From Zasmidium citrigriseum (taxonomy: Eukaryota; Ascomycota; Dothideomycetes; Mycosphaerellales; Mycosphaerellaceae), in assembly GCA_002786025.1 (NCBI GenBank), contig NHNW01000020.1:558001-622000 (forward strand): DNA of 64,000 nt, in the 5' to 3' direction. This document shows, piece after piece, positions 20,342 to 32,400 of this stretch. The notes beneath the pieces were generated by a model. That model worked only from the letters and a program-made list of their open reading frames with translations, ran no database searches and had not been told where the DNA came from. Position numbers and translations under genes: made by a program. Positions within the stretch are counted from its first letter, which is position 1. The number at the start of each line of letters is the position of its first letter.

Positions 20342-22518
20342 ATGCCGAGAACCCGAGATGACTTCACGTCTTTCTGTGAGAGAGGCGCGAACTTGCAACT
20401 CCCGTCTGCCATCAACACCCGCCTCCATGGAGCCTGTCTCCGACCAACCATGCAGTCAGCTGTCCATGGTGAGAAAGCATCGGCAAAGTCCGACTTCGAA
20501 GCAGTATTCGGTCGCCGACCCGAAGAACTCGTTTGTTCCATGCAAACCATCTCAGATGCGTTTTCAGCGCCCCAGCCCAACGAGGCTGCGTGCAAGGGAT
20601 GCCTTAGGCTTGAGTTTCTGGAGAATATTGTTGCTCAAAGAAGATCAGACGAATGTGTCGAGCCTTACTGGGCCGTATGGCCAGCCGGGCCCTCGCTGGA
20701 AGATTTCCTTCGAGGAGACGACTCTTCCTGCTACTTCTGTACATTCATTCGCAGGAGAGTTCAGCGGGACATGAGATGCGATTTGGAGCCTAATTGCGAT
20801 CGAGAGCACGAGATGACTTTCAGTGTTTGTAATCTGGGACATGGTGGCTTGAGAGACGAGTTCATGCGGCTGTACAGTCCACTTGGGTGGGGTAACGCGA
20901 GCGAAACCATTGCACGATTTTCGCTCGTGCCCTTGAATGGTCAGTATATCCCAAGCCGGGGACAAGTGCATGTTCATGGGTTGTTTCAGAAGACCGCGTT
21001 CACCCATCGGAAAGCTATCCTCTTTGGCTGCGATTTACCTCAAACAGTCCCAGAGACGAAATTTCACAGCAAAGAATCCGACATTGGATTCATTCCTGCG
21101 ACGATCACCAGCAGTGCCGGATGGATGAGGAACCACTTCTTCCAACTAGAGTTATTGACGTTGGCACGAGCAAACACCCGATACTTCACCTCTATGTTCC
21201 AAAGGCTGAAGAGGCAGCGAATTACCTTACGCTCAGTTATTGCTGGGGAGGTTTTGATGGCATGAAGCTGACAAAAGGCAACCTGAACAGCTTTGAGCAA
21301 GGCATTGACGAGGAGCAGCTGCCACAAACTTACAAGGACTTCATTTACTTCGGCCGCCAGCTTGGCGTACGATATCTGTGGATAGATGCCCTTTGTATCA
21401 TCCAAGACAGTATATCCGACTGGCAGGAACAGAGCAAGACTATGCACAAGGTCTACGGAAATTCCTTCCTGACCATCTGTGCATCCAATGCTTCCAGTCC
21501 TGCCCACGGGTTTCTTGGCGAGCGGGATATTGATAGTTTCACTCACGCCTTTTGTGGCACTCTATCACACGAGGGCGAGGAATGGCCCATGTATCTCACC
21601 GACTGTCGGATGCTGGCTGCTGAAAACCTCCACGACCCATCGACTGGCGCCCTTCGTCATGACGCATTGACCTCCCGCGCCTGGTCTGTCCAAGAAAGGC
21701 TACTATCGAGACGTGTACTCTACTTCTCCGGCGAGGGTATGATCTGGCAATGTCGAAAACAAACCCACATGGAAGGGGTAATCCCTGTCCAGCCTCAGTC
21801 AGGCTTGGTATTCTCAAAGACCAGTTTCAATCATGAGGCTTGGATCAAGACCGTACACACGTACTCATTGTGCGATCTCAGCAGACCCTCAGACCGCCTA
21901 CCTGCCATTTCTGGATACGCCTCTGCGCTCGCTCGCTCCATCAGGACACCATATATCGCGGGCCATTTGGAGGAAGGTATTATTTGGTCCTTGACCTGGT
22001 GCGCAACACAACAAAAAGGCCGTAATACACTCCACGCGGCACCCTCGTGGTCGTGGGCATCGATGAACAAAGGTGTCGTCTTCCCCACACGAATCCATCG
22101 AGACTTCCGCCCCATAGCCACAATGCTAGGTTATCAGATATGTCAACCCACGGACCCCTCTCTCGCCGCCCTCAAGATCATCGCCCCAATAGCCGCAGGC
22201 GAAATATTTGGTTTCACGGAACCCTACGAGAGTGGTAAGCACCACGTACGACTCGATCTCTTCCCACACATCAAAATCCAATCGAGGTTCATTCTCGACG
22301 ATGACGACGTGCCTTTCGCCAAGCACGTTGTTCTAGCGATCTTTCATAGATCTCGTATTGGAGTGCCATTCGAATCGGATCGCTACTGCGGTCTTGTGCT
22401 CCAACGTGTTGAGGGAAATCGTTTGGAGTTCCGCCGCATCGGGCTGTTCTGGATAAAGAAGAGCTCTCCGCGAGTTGGGCGAGCATTTTTCCGACGGACA
22501 ACGTTCTACCTCGTCTAA
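20342..22518 (+). CDS. HET-domain protein (heterokaryon incompatibility)
   Basis: Putative incompatibility or innate-immunity-like protein; known HET domains trigger cell death on non-self recognition. Exons 20342-20939 and 20990-22518, joined across a 50-nt intron with a GTCAGT donor, give 708 residues. The join is supported because the spliced frame yields the usual pre-HET block (RHWIHSC...HQQCR then LPTRVIDVG at about 236-257). The HET domain spans about 278-430 with YLTLSYCWGG, LPQTYKDFIYFGRQLGVRYLW, WIDALCIIQD and SWQEQ-like WQEQSKTMHKVY. RAWSVQERLLSRRVLYFS follows. The N-terminal 200 residues carry several Cys pairs (CKGC, CYFC). Later ATGs could be the true start. It is not known whether this locus is polymorphic. 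Confidence 0.88.
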
Positions 22519-22920
22519 TTGACCAATTCCAAATCGACCGCTCCGATGAAGCATCGTCAGAGTTGCCAGGGCTAAATGCTTCTGGCCGCCTCCCGTTTCG
22601 ATTTGTCTCCCACTGACTTGAATCGCAGGACTCGGACCTGTATAGTAACCCTCGACAGCTCTTCATAACGTACAGAACTGCACATGTAGTTTTGGAAAGA
22701 GTGAAATGGTTGTATGGAGAGGCGGTAGTGCTCGGAGCTGCCTTCACTCGCAGATCTCTGCTTTCACATGTCAGCGAGAGAGCGGGCGCCGGATATTTGC
22801 CGGTGCACAGACCGCGAGCGCGTTTGAACTTTGAGCTGCGCTTCGGTTTGGCTTCTTCTTTCTCCACGACATCGACAAACACACTTTGTCGCTCTACACC
22901 TCCATTCAACATCCGCCAAG
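22519..22920. other. Intergenic, HET gene end to F-box gene promoter
   Basis: A pyrimidine-rich leader (22845-22920) precedes the F-box-like start. Nothing else seen. Confidence 0.45.
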
Positions 22921-23528
22921 ATGAGCGAGCCGGTAAGTGCTTCCGATATCAGCGAATCCGATAAGGTGAGACTAACATGTTGCAGGCCGCCGACGAGGCC
23001 GCCGCCATCAAAGTCTTCGAGACAGTTGAATTGCTCGAGTCAATTCTCATCCAAGTCGACGAGAAGACGCTGCTGCTCTCTCAAGGAGTTAGCAAGACCT
23101 TTCAAGCCACCATCAAGGGCAGCATCCACCTTCAGCGCAAGCTCGGTTTCCAAGCAGCCGCCAGCGAGCCCAACAAGCCACTTGAAGTCAACAGCCTTCT
23201 CTTCATGACTATAAAGGAGGCTAGTGTAACCGGGTTCTCACGCGGCATCAAGTGCGCACTGGTTTCACCCCCACCCAAGCAGCACGTGCCTCGAAAGGTC
23301 GCCGAGCATCACTACTACTTCACCTGCGCAAAGACCAGCAGCGGAAGCTCCGTCTCCATTTCCAAGTCCGGCAGCTGGCGCAACATGCTACTCGCAAAAA
23401 ACGGCAGGGCATTGGGTATCAACTTGCTCGTCCAGCGCCCAGGACCGCTGCGGCCTTTCCCAAAGAGGGTCTGTGAGAAGAACTATACGGCAGGACAGTT
23501 GGTGGACTGGCTAATGGAGGAGTCTTAG
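22921..23528 (+). CDS. F-box-like protein
   Basis: Exon 1 is only 12 nt (22921-22932, MSEP), then a 53-nt intron (GTAAGT donor, TTGCAG acceptor) and exon 2 at 22986-23528; total 184 residues. Residues 12-60 (VFETVELLESILIQVDEKTLLLSQGVSKTFQATIKGSIHLQRKLGFQ region) have the pattern of a fungal F-box: hydrophobic heptads, the L-L-S-Q-x-V-x-K-x-F core and a following helix. Such proteins would bind Skp1 and present substrates to an SCF ubiquitin ligase. The C-terminal 120 residues have no recognisable repeats. Similar small F-box-like proteins are abundant in Dothideomycetes; targets are unknown. The very short first exon depends on the strong donor and could be replaced by a longer model. Confidence 0.7.
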
Positions 23529-23752
23529 CCATTTGGTGTTTTGCGGAGACATGGATGAGGAAGATCGAGGCGGCTGCGTGGAAGGTGGACAAGTTGAGCG
23601 TCTGAAGCGGGACAGATCAGTTCGGTGCCCATGAAGGCAGGTTGCTAGGTTGGGTACAGAGATGCGTCAGTGAGATGGAAGACGTAGTCGCTGAATTGTC
23701 TTTGTGTACATCTTGAATGCATTCAGGAACAGTTTGCGCTCCGTCAACTCCA

Positions 23753-24586
23753 TCAAAACGTACAGAACTCCACATCCGGACAGGTCCTTCGCACACTATA
23801 CAAATCGCTCACAATGCTCGGATTGCTCGTCCTCGCGAACACCGCAACCTGTCGCAAGCGGAACTCAGCCGGGACTAGTCCCGCCGTCGGGTTTAAAGGC
23901 AACTGAAGAGTGTTGTAGACGAACGTGTCCCCAACCTCGCTATTGTCAAATACCTACTCGTCCGTCAGCGATTAAGATTCCATATCTCACGGACTGAAGT
24001 AGCTTACTCCTTCAATAACAGCCATATACCCTGTCGCCTCCTCAACAGAACCCCACTCCACCAAAACCTGTCCATCACTCTGCGTCGTCGCCTTCACATT
24101 CCCCGGCGCCCCGGGCAAAACATTCTCCTCCCCCGCCTCAAAAACATCACTCGTCCACGGCTTATCAAAATGCACCCTGAAACCCATCGGCAACTCCCCC
24201 GCCCTCCCCCCAGCACTATCCGGCACACCATCAATCACCTCCCGACTACACGCCGCAGGAATAATATAAATCCCCAGACTATACTCCTCGTCCAAGCGAT
24301 GGATGCCGTTGATGTAAGTGTAGCGGCCGGATTTGGAGTAGATGAAGCCTTGGTTGCAGTCGTCGAGGCGGATGAGTTTTAGGGGATCGGTGGGGTAGAG
24401 GGTTTCGAAGGTGAGGGAGTTTTCGGAGTCGCGGTTGTCGCGGGCGAAGGTTATTTGGTAAGTGCAGTCGAAGCGGTGGGTTGCGGTGAAGTTTTGGGGG
24501 GTTAGGTGTACGCCTCCTGGGAAGGGGGTGCTTTGGCTGGTGACTAGGGTGGTGAGGAAGGCTGGGAGGAGGAATATGGGCAACAT
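23753..24586 (-). CDS. Secreted protein with FN3-like segment
   Basis: Exons 24586-24008 and 23935-23753 give 253 residues. The first ATG (24586) opens a hydrophobic leader, MLPIFLLPAFLTTLVTSQS, typical of a signal peptide cut near residue 19. Exon 1 ends in a fibronectin-III-like stretch (PGNVKATTQSDGQVLVEWGS then EEATGYMAVIEG). Read straight through, the frame stops ten residues later, but a GTAAGC donor at that point and an acceptor ending GCGAG (72-nt intron) join it to a second open exon (VGDTFVYNTLQLPLNP ... VRRTCPDVEFCTF, stop TGA) that continues the beta-rich pattern. Cysteines occur in both exons, as in extracellular proteins. Family not recognised; the FN3 reading is by pattern only. 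Confidence 0.62.
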
Positions 24587-24977
24587 GTTTGGCAAGATTT
24601 AAGTGGGATTCGATTCAAGTGGGATTCGCAGACAAGTGTGACAGCAGAATGACTTCCATCAAGGGGCTATATCATCGACTTTATACGAAATTCCCAAGCA
24701 CCCTCAATGCGGACACCAGCAGAAATGCTACAACACATTTCACACCCAAGATCTCGGCAGGATGCCTCATTTGACTATTGTGTTTCTTGGCCCATACGGA
24801 TAGGTACATCTCCTGCTCCTTTGATCAAGCTTGGCAAGCCCCAAATGTACAAGATACGTAGGACAAGAGAAAAAGCCCAAAACTTCGGGTTCACTCCGCA
24901 TCCTTGCATGATATAGGGACAGTATATAAAATTAAACATCTACAATCTTGGCTCAGATACACTGGTATTCACACTCT
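24587..24977. other. Intergenic
   Basis: Promoter side of the secreted-protein gene and 3' side of the coiled-coil gene. No gene supported. Confidence 0.5.
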
Positions 24978-27900
24978 TCAAGCAACAGCCTCAACCTTCG
25001 CCGTCACCTGACCCTCAACACCCCCAAACCTCATCTTCGCAAACCTCTTATAAACCCTCTCCCTCTCCTCCCGACTGACAACCGGCCAGTCCTCTCTCCC
25101 CGTCAATCCCTGATACGCCTGCCTCCTAAGCACCTCCATCGCATCGTCCTCGGCGTTCTTCTGGATTGTGCGTTCCGTCGTGCGGCCGAGGACGTATCGT
25201 CCGGTGGTACTCATCCTCCAGCGGATGTCGCGGGCTTGCCAGCCTGCAGGGCGTTCACCGAGGAGGAGGTTGAATCCGCCGGGAGTGCTGGGGGTTCGGG
25301 GGGAGGGGAGGGCTGGGCTTGGGATGTTGGATGTGTGGAGTTTGGCGGTTTGGAGGACGGGGGTTTTGGGGAGAGGTGTGGGGGTTTTGGGCAGGGGAGC
25401 AGGTGTTGTTGTCACTGGTGGAGATGGTTGAGCCGGTGTCCTTGGGCGGCGAGCTGGTGGTGTTTGGATTTGAGGAACGGGTGAGCTGGCCTTCTTAGCG
25501 AGACCTCTTGATCGAGGCGTGGGCGACGGTGGCAGCGATGGCGACTTTGGGTCGACTGAAGGTGCTTCTGTGCCAAACGAGAAGGAATCCCAATTCTCAT
25601 AGCCAGAGGCGCCGTTGTTGTTCTGCTGAGCGGCCGCGAGGTCTTCTTCCAACTGCCGGATCCTTGCGTCTCGCTCCTCAAGGTCTCGTTCGAAGGTCTC
25701 TTGGTGGTTGGTGAACTCGTCCTGGAATTCCTTGATCTTGACTTCCCGCTCAGTGGATTGCGTTTCCAGGTCCTGAATCTTCAGCTTGAGTTCGTTGAGC
25801 TTCAGTTGCAGCTCCTCGTTCTCCTTCGTCAACTTAGCGCCATGCTCTCGGCAGTGGATGAGCTGCTGCTCGAGGTCATGATCGGGCTTGGAGTCCGATG
25901 CAAGGTTCTCTTCAACGTTCTTGAGTGCGTCTTGAAGCTCATTCTTAACCTTTTCGTTCTCCTTCTTCAGGCTCTCGATCTCTTTTTGAAGCTCCTCAAT
26001 CCTGCGCTGCTCCGCCTCACGATCAGTCGTCGTAGATGAACGATGAGTCTCGCAATCTTCAAGTTTCTTCTGAAGTTCACCAAGTTCCTTCTCGAGTTCC
26101 TCAGTGCGCTCGTTGCATTCCTCAATCTCGGCGGCATGCTCTTGTCTGAGGTCGCTTCGGGCCCGTTCGTTGGCTGTTCTGATCTCCTCACGGGCATCTT
26201 GCAGCTTCTCGGAAGCCTCGTCCAGCCGCTCCTGTTGCTCAACGAGCGCCGCTCTCAGGTCAGCAGTAACGGTTACATCGGCCGCTCCCCGACGGTTCCA
26301 GGTATCCACTTCATCCAGCAAATCTCGCACCGCTTGCACCGGATCGTTAGCCATTTGCTCAGCGGCATATCGGATGGCGGGTGGAACGACTGCCTCTTCA
26401 GCGCGGTAGAAGTCTCGAATGTGTTGGGCGAGATGGTCAGGTCGGAAGAGGAAGCCCTGGACTTGCAGTACCTCCACAAAGCCTTGGAAGGTCAAGTTGG
26501 GGTTGTTCAGGAGGGTTTCGATAAAGTCAGGGTCAACTTCGACGTGATCCTCGCCTTGAGACTCGTCCCTCTTCTGCTTGTTGATCCAGTAGGCCAACCT
26601 GTTGTTGAATCTCATTAGCCTGTCAGTGCCATCGAGGTCGAGATTCCATGGCAGAGGCTGTCTGTTCGACCTGCAAAAATGTTAGTAGTGTTCGACTTCA
26701 AAAGCCCGAGGGGATGGAAAACGTACTCAGCTTCTTCCCGCTGCCTGTCGCGCTCAGCACGCTCCTCGTTCTTGTCGGCGTACTGCTTCCACTTCTCGCC
26801 GGCCGCTTCACCGTGCTTTTTCCACTCCTCGATCTTACGACGGCACTCCTCCTTCACCTTCTCGAGCTTTCTCTCAAACTGCTTCTTCTCCTCCTCAAGA
26901 TCCTTAGCGCGAATCGCCTCCTTGGCCAGCTCATGCTCAAGCTTGACCCATCGTCCCTTACAACCCTTGCATGCAGCATTATCCTTCGGCTTCGATCCGT
27001 CATCCTTCGGCTCCGGGTCGTCCGCAATCTTGTCGTCAAAGACACGCTCAACATGATCACCATACATATCCTCAATATCGCCCAATGTTCTTGAGGACGG
27101 ATTGAGATATGCGGGTCTAGTATCCCGCACGCAATCGGTGCACTTCGAGTTGAGCTCGTCTTCAAGCTGTTTGAACCGTCTTTTAGCCCCGTTCAGCCTC
27201 ATGTCACTCTCCTGCAGCTCTCCGCGCCACCAGTCGATCTCCTCTTTGAGCTTTTCGATGGATTGCAGAAACATCCGGTTTCTCTGATAGGCTTCGTCGA
27301 GGCGTCCAAGAGCCTCGTCCCTCTCGCGTCGCAGGCGTTTGGAGTTCTTGTAGTGCCATCTAGCATCGCTCAGGAACCTGTCGGTAAGGGCAATGTAGTC
27401 TGGCTCGGCGAATTCATCCTCCTGCTTGGGCGAATGGGACTTTGTCTTTGGCTTTGGCTGCGCTGCAGCTGCTTGAGGAGTTGGCTTCGGCTCCGGTGGA
27501 ACTTCAGTCTGCGTGGAGGCATCCACTGATGATGCTGGTGAAAAATTGGTCTGCGTGGACGCATCCACAGAAGGACTTTCGACCGCAGTCGTATCGTCAT
27601 CAGGTGGAGTTCGGCCATTGCTGGTCTCTTGGTCCTCAACCTGAAAGCTCTCGCCAGCGGGCGTTGGTGGGCCAGCCTCCATCGCAGCAGCCATACCATT
27701 CGATGGTCTGGCTGGTGGCAGGTTAACTCTTGGCGCTGAAATAAGCTGCGGCATGTGGACGATTGGTCGAGGAGGAATGATATCGTTGTCGTACATGGCA
27801 CCAATGTACTCAGGTCGTGGCAGAGAAGGCCCAAATCGTCGTGTCTGGCCATCTTGTTGGGCCTCAGAAGCTTCGACATCAACAGAAAGATCTGTTGAAG

Positions 27901-29524
27901 GAAAAGCCTCGTTGGACTGCATTGGTCCTGACAATGGGGATGTTGGGGTAGAGGTGGTAGCACAATCTTGAGCTGGACCTTCTGATGGCTGAGTTTGTTC
28001 AGGTTGCGCAGCAACAGGCTCCGGAGACTTCGCCCAAATCGATTGGTTGAGTTCGTCGAACGTTGGCGTTCGAGGCGACCTGCCATTCTTCTTCGTGGTT
28101 TCTTCCCCGGTGCCCTGCGTATCCTGCTTGGATGCACTCTCCTCAGAAGGCTTGGCAGCTCCTTGCCCCGTCTCGCCGGACTCTGCGTTGGCTGCTGAAG
28201 ATGCCCGGTGCTCCGGCTGTTGTGAGCTTCTCCGTCGGATTTCATTCATCGTCTCCTCAAATTTCCTGTCTGCTTCCTCGTTGTCTTCGAAATCCAGTTT
28301 CCCGGAGCTGACCTTCCTTAGTTCGTCCCACGTCATCGGTGCGGTCTCTTGAGCGACGGCCGGAGTCGACGTTTCGGTCTCGGCAAGGGCACTGGTGTTT
28401 TCACCATTGTCTTCTGCGACTTGCTGCTCGAAGGAAGAGTCTTCGTGAGTGTTGATCGTCTCCCCAGGAGCACCGGCGGCCTCTTCAGAAGTCTCTGTTC
28501 CCTCGTCAGGAGACTCGATCGTCTGCTCGGGGGTAGGGTCGTTCGCAGTCTCGGGGGTATCCTCCAAGAGCGATCCAAGTTGATCCCAATCGCCATCTTC
28601 CCCCTCCTCTTCGACCTCCTCATGCTTCTCCTCCCACTCATCTTCCGGCTCCTGATCCGGATGCGCAGCCTTATAAGCACGAACCTGCTCATCCAAAGCC
28701 ACTCTCTTCGGATTAAGAGGGCTAGGTCTACGTGGAGTGGGCTGACCCGTGGTGGTCCTTCTGGTATGCAGCATGTCCCTCTCGTCCTTGATGTCGTGTG
28801 AGCTGCGTCCTCGACCCAAATTTTGCGGCTGATAACTTGGATCGTCGTCCTCGTCGAATCCAACTCTTCTGCCGTCGTGCTGCAGAACCACTTTCAGCTC
28901 GTACATATCTCTGGGCCGCTGATGGTAGTCGAAGCCTCGGCAGTATTCGTATTCGATGCGTCTCTTCGTGCGAGGACTGAATTGAGGTTTGCCGGGGCTG
29001 GCTTTGATGCCGGAGTCCTGGGTTTCTTCTCTCTCCTCAACTTCCTGCTCTTCCCTTTCGTCACTATCCTCGGCGCCATCGTCCTGGTCATCCTCGTTGC
29101 CATCGCCAGTAGCGCTCTCTGGATGCTCAGGGATCTCGTCGGCGTAGTCATTAGCTTGGCTGGGTCCTTCGTACACGTTCTCGCCATTCCGCCTGACGAC
29201 GACCCGACCGTTTGAGGCCTGGACCTCCAGATCGCCATACTCAGACGAACCATCCGAGTCAGCATCGTCCTCTTCCTCATCTGCCTCCTCCTCATCGGAC
29301 GAGCTGTCAGAAAAGGCAGAACCAGGCGCATCGGAGAGACTCCCATCCTCCTGCTCGGGTGCTGATCGTACTCCCATAGGCACATCCTCAAAGTCCAGTT
29401 CCTCCTCATTCGCATTCCCCTCTACCTCCACAATATTTTCTTGCGAAGGCTGCTGGTCCTGTCGATCATCTTCCAGGACGCGCTCCTGACCAGCAGCCTT
29501 GATTTCTTGCTTTCCAGAATCCAT
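24978..29524 (-). CDS. Large acidic coiled-coil protein, function unknown
   Basis: Two long frames are one gene: exon 1 29524-26727, a 56-nt intron (GTACGT donor, TTTGCAG acceptor), exon 2 26670-24978; 1496 residues. Residues 1-170 are very acidic and disordered (runs of Glu/Asp). About 170-740 is low-complexity, Pro/Ser/Glu rich. Helical coiled coil starts near 745 (WHYKNSKRLRRERDEALGRL) with a Cys pair CTDC near 822 and CKGC near 878, and continues across the splice to about 1290. The spliced joint reads PLPWNLDLDGTDRLMRFNNR without a break. A Pro/Thr-rich segment and a basic C-terminal block (RDIRWRMSTTGRYVLGRTTE) close it. Coiled-coil layout suggests a structural or spindle/cytoskeletal scaffold; no family recognised. 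Confidence 0.75.
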
Positions 29525-30388
29525 ACTAGCGAATCGTACGAAATCCTCTCTTCTTTTTCTAAACCGTGTATTTGTGTGAAGAAAACCGGAGGACCTGCCT
29601 CTTCAATTGAACGAATGGAGTAGCAGAACTTACTGAATTGACAAATGAAGAAACGAAATGTTGCGAAGAGGAGGGGGAGAAGCCCGGGGCGTAGGTAACA
29701 TGATGGTGTTCGCCATCGTGAGTGAGGATTTCTTTGTTTGCGTCCGCTGGGATAAGGGAACAAGAAGGCTGCCATATCTCGAGAGGGCGCCTCGTGATCT
29801 TGCAATCTCGTGGAACAAAGAATGCAGTCGCTGTGACAAAGTAGACCATCGTTGCCATTGTGCCGAACAGGAAAGTAGGGGCTCCTAAAATAGGGCCTTG
29901 GTGAATTCGAGATCCATAAGAGCATAATCTCGCAGACTTCGCAAGACCATAATACTTTCCACTTTGTTAGAGACGTCGCTCGATTCAGGTATGCCCCGGA
30001 CATTGCTGACTTCGCCTCCCTTTCGTCAGCAGATCCTACTGTGTCTGTTCCTTGGGGATCTCCTGTAATGCCTTGGATGCCGAGTAGAATGTGATCGGTG
30101 GAGAAACTGTCATGCCGCCACTCATGTTCTTTGTCCAAACGAGAAGTGCTATACCTGGGCATGGAAAATGAAGCGATAAGGGAAGATAGATATTCTTTGA
30201 TGTTGATCGAACAAAGCTCGAGAAATTTGGGAGATGAAGTCGACCTTCGAGCGGAGCGGGGTCCGGCGCTAGCGAGCTGATCCTTGGAATCGTCAGATGT
30301 TCAGATTCTTGCTCGCGTGACGCCACTTCACATTGTGCATCGGGAGGAGCTGGGGTCGAAGAGAGGAAGTGTCAATACAGTGAAGAGG
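29525..30388. promoter_or_regulatory. Divergent promoter region, coiled-coil gene / SAM carrier
   Basis: 864 bp between divergent starts. Long minus-strand frames here show no family character. No operator recognised. Confidence 0.4.
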
Positions 30389-31302
30389 ATGGAGCGGAAG
30401 GAGACCCGCCCGGAGCCCCTAGTGGAATCACGATACCTTCGATCTTTGCTGGTAATACCACCCATCTCCGTCCAACACTCTTTACCTGCTAATATACCTA
30501 GGCAGGCGCCGTAGCAGGCACGACAGTCGACACCTCCCTCTTCCCCCTCGACACGCTCAAAACCCGCCTCCAATCCTCCTCCGGCTTCTGGGCCTCCGGC
30601 GGCTTCAAAGGCATCTACGATGGCATAGGATCCGCGGTCGTAGGCTCCGCGCCGGGCGCCGCATTATTCTTCGTAACATACGAGGCAACAAAACGATACT
30701 TCCTCCCATACGCGAAAGGCAGCAGCTATGGCGAGGCGGGGGCACATATGGCTGCGGCGAGTTTGGGAGAGATCGCGGCTTGCGCGGTGAGGGTGCCGAC
30801 GGAGGTTGTCAAGCAGAGGGCGCAGGCGAAGCAGCATCCGAGCTCGTTGAGTGCGCTTACGGCGATTTTGAGTCAGAGGCAGACGAGGGGTTTGGCGCAT
30901 GTTTGGCGGGAGTTGTATAGAGGGTGGGGGATTACGGTGCTCAGAGAGGTGCCTTTTACGATTATTCAGTTCCCTTTGTGGGAGGGGCTGAAGAAGTGGT
31001 CGTTGCAACATCGCCAACCGCCTAGGCCGGCTGAAGTGACTGCTGCTGAGAGTGCGATATATGGAGCTATGTCTGGAGCGATTGCCGCGGGACTTACAAC
31101 ACCTTTGGATGTCTTGAAGACCAGGATGATGCTGGCCACTACTCGACAGAATGTCTTTGCATTGACGGGCAAGATATGGCGCGAGGAGGGCCCAAGAGTC
31201 TTCTTGAGCGGTATCGGGCCAAGGACCATGTGGATCAGCATCGGAGGTGCTGTCTTCCTGGGCAGTTATCAGTGGGCCAGCAACATGCTCGGGAGTCGAT
31301 GA
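30389..31302 (+). CDS. Mitochondrial S-adenosylmethionine carrier (Pet8/SLC25A26 type)
   Basis: Inner-membrane carrier that would import S-adenosylmethionine into the matrix in exchange for S-adenosylhomocysteine. Exons 30389-30451 and 30502-31302 (50-nt intron, branch TGCTAAT) give 287 residues, normal for the family. Exon 1 supplies MERKETRPEPLVESRYLRSL and the join yields LLAGAVAGTTVDTSLFPLDT. Three carrier signatures are visible: FPLDTLKTRLQ, VPTEVVKQRAQ and TPLDVLKTRMM. The first repeat, with GFWASGGFKGIYDGIGSAVV and GSAPGAALFFVTYE, matches the SAM carrier subfamily closely; the yeast orthologue is Pet8/Sam5. Without exon 1 the open frame has no ATG before 30748, so the small first exon decides the start. 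Confidence 0.9.
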
Positions 31303-31808
31303 GACAAGATGGCCTTTGAATCTGCAGGACGATCGAGGTACCCAGGTTCCAAACGACAGCGCCGAATTGCCAGACCGGAGTCAGACGACGAGCCAGCTTT
31401 GACTTTGAGCACAACAACAGTAGGCCATTCCTGTCCGAGAGGGGTCCAAGCACGAAAGTGAGGAGTCATTCGACCACTCGGCGTCTGGCCCTGCACGACG
31501 GCGTCCGACCCTGCACATGGGCGTCCATGCAGCTTGTCCTCGACCATGGCATATGAGGGAGAGCAGACAAGCAAAGGCCCACAGTCACCTACTTGGTCTG
31601 AAGCGCTGTTCAGACCAATCAACGAGGCATGTATAGACATTCTGGCCGGCTTACAAACGTCCTGATCACTCGATCAGAAAGATAGAGTTAGACATGTTGC
31701 AAGGCAACCTATATACAAACATCACGAAAGCCACTTGTAGATCGACCACTCAATATGCATGCCAGCTGCATATCAAGCGACCCCATCGTGCAAAGCAAGG
31801 CTTTGAGT
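31303..31808. other. Intergenic with short tandem repeat
   Basis: 3' region of the carrier gene. Apart from a 20-bp tandem repeat at 31480-31533, nothing is recognised. Confidence 0.45.
31480..31533 (+). repeat. 20-bp tandem repeat, about 2.7 copies
   Basis: Units begin at 31480, 31500 and 31520 with GGCGTC; the first two continue as GGCGTCtGgCCCTGCACgac and GGCGTCcGaCCCTGCACatg. Small, noncoding so far as can be seen. Confidence 0.6.
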
Positions 31809-32400
31809 TCAAAATCGTGAGGCTCGAAGGATTTCAAGGCGTTGTGCAGCCTCAACTGACCAGTTGCCTTCACAGGTCAATGCGAACCATCGATCGTCGG
31901 ATCTCAAGAAGAGCAGGCTTCCTTCGTTCGATGTCAATGAGCCTTGCGCCCTCTCGTACTCATCTGTACTTGAAGCAAAAGGTATAGACTCCCACTCCAC
32001 GCGATTCGACTGGGTGTCAACGCTGATGAAGTCTCCCCCAGAATGGCTCATGACCCTGCTACCAAGGGATATTACTGCGAGCGCGGAGCCTACGATGTAA
32101 CAGGGTCAGTCACTAGACTCAGAAAAAAACCCCACCTCGGTGCTGATGAGTTTTGTAGGACTCCTGATCCAAAACCCCCGCCGCCGAAGCCAAAACCGAA
32201 GCCCTGAAAGCGATGAAATGACTCCATGAGGCTTGCGTAGAAGCTGGCTGGAGGCATCGATGTCTGGGTAGACTGTTCTTCTCGATTTTTAAATGCTTCT
32301 CATGTTCCGTGCTCCTACTGTATGCATACAATCCCACCAACACCCATGCTTTTACGATCCTATGATCCCTCTCTCGCCTCTCCCATCCTCCATTATCCAT
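31809..32400 (-). CDS. Possible small spliced gene, product unknown
   Basis: An open segment 32089-31809 encodes a proteinlike end (VMSHSGGDFISVDTQSNR ... ALTCEGNWSVEAAQRLEIL). It can be joined across a 46-nt intron (32135-32090, GTGGGG donor, GACTGAC branch, TCGTAG acceptor) to an upstream open frame reaching an ATG at 32400. The upstream part is weak: an alternative frame starting MPPASFYASLMESFHRFQGF also covers it. No family recognised. I keep it because of the good branch site and composition of the last exon; it may be an untranslated region of the gene above it. Confidence 0.25.
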
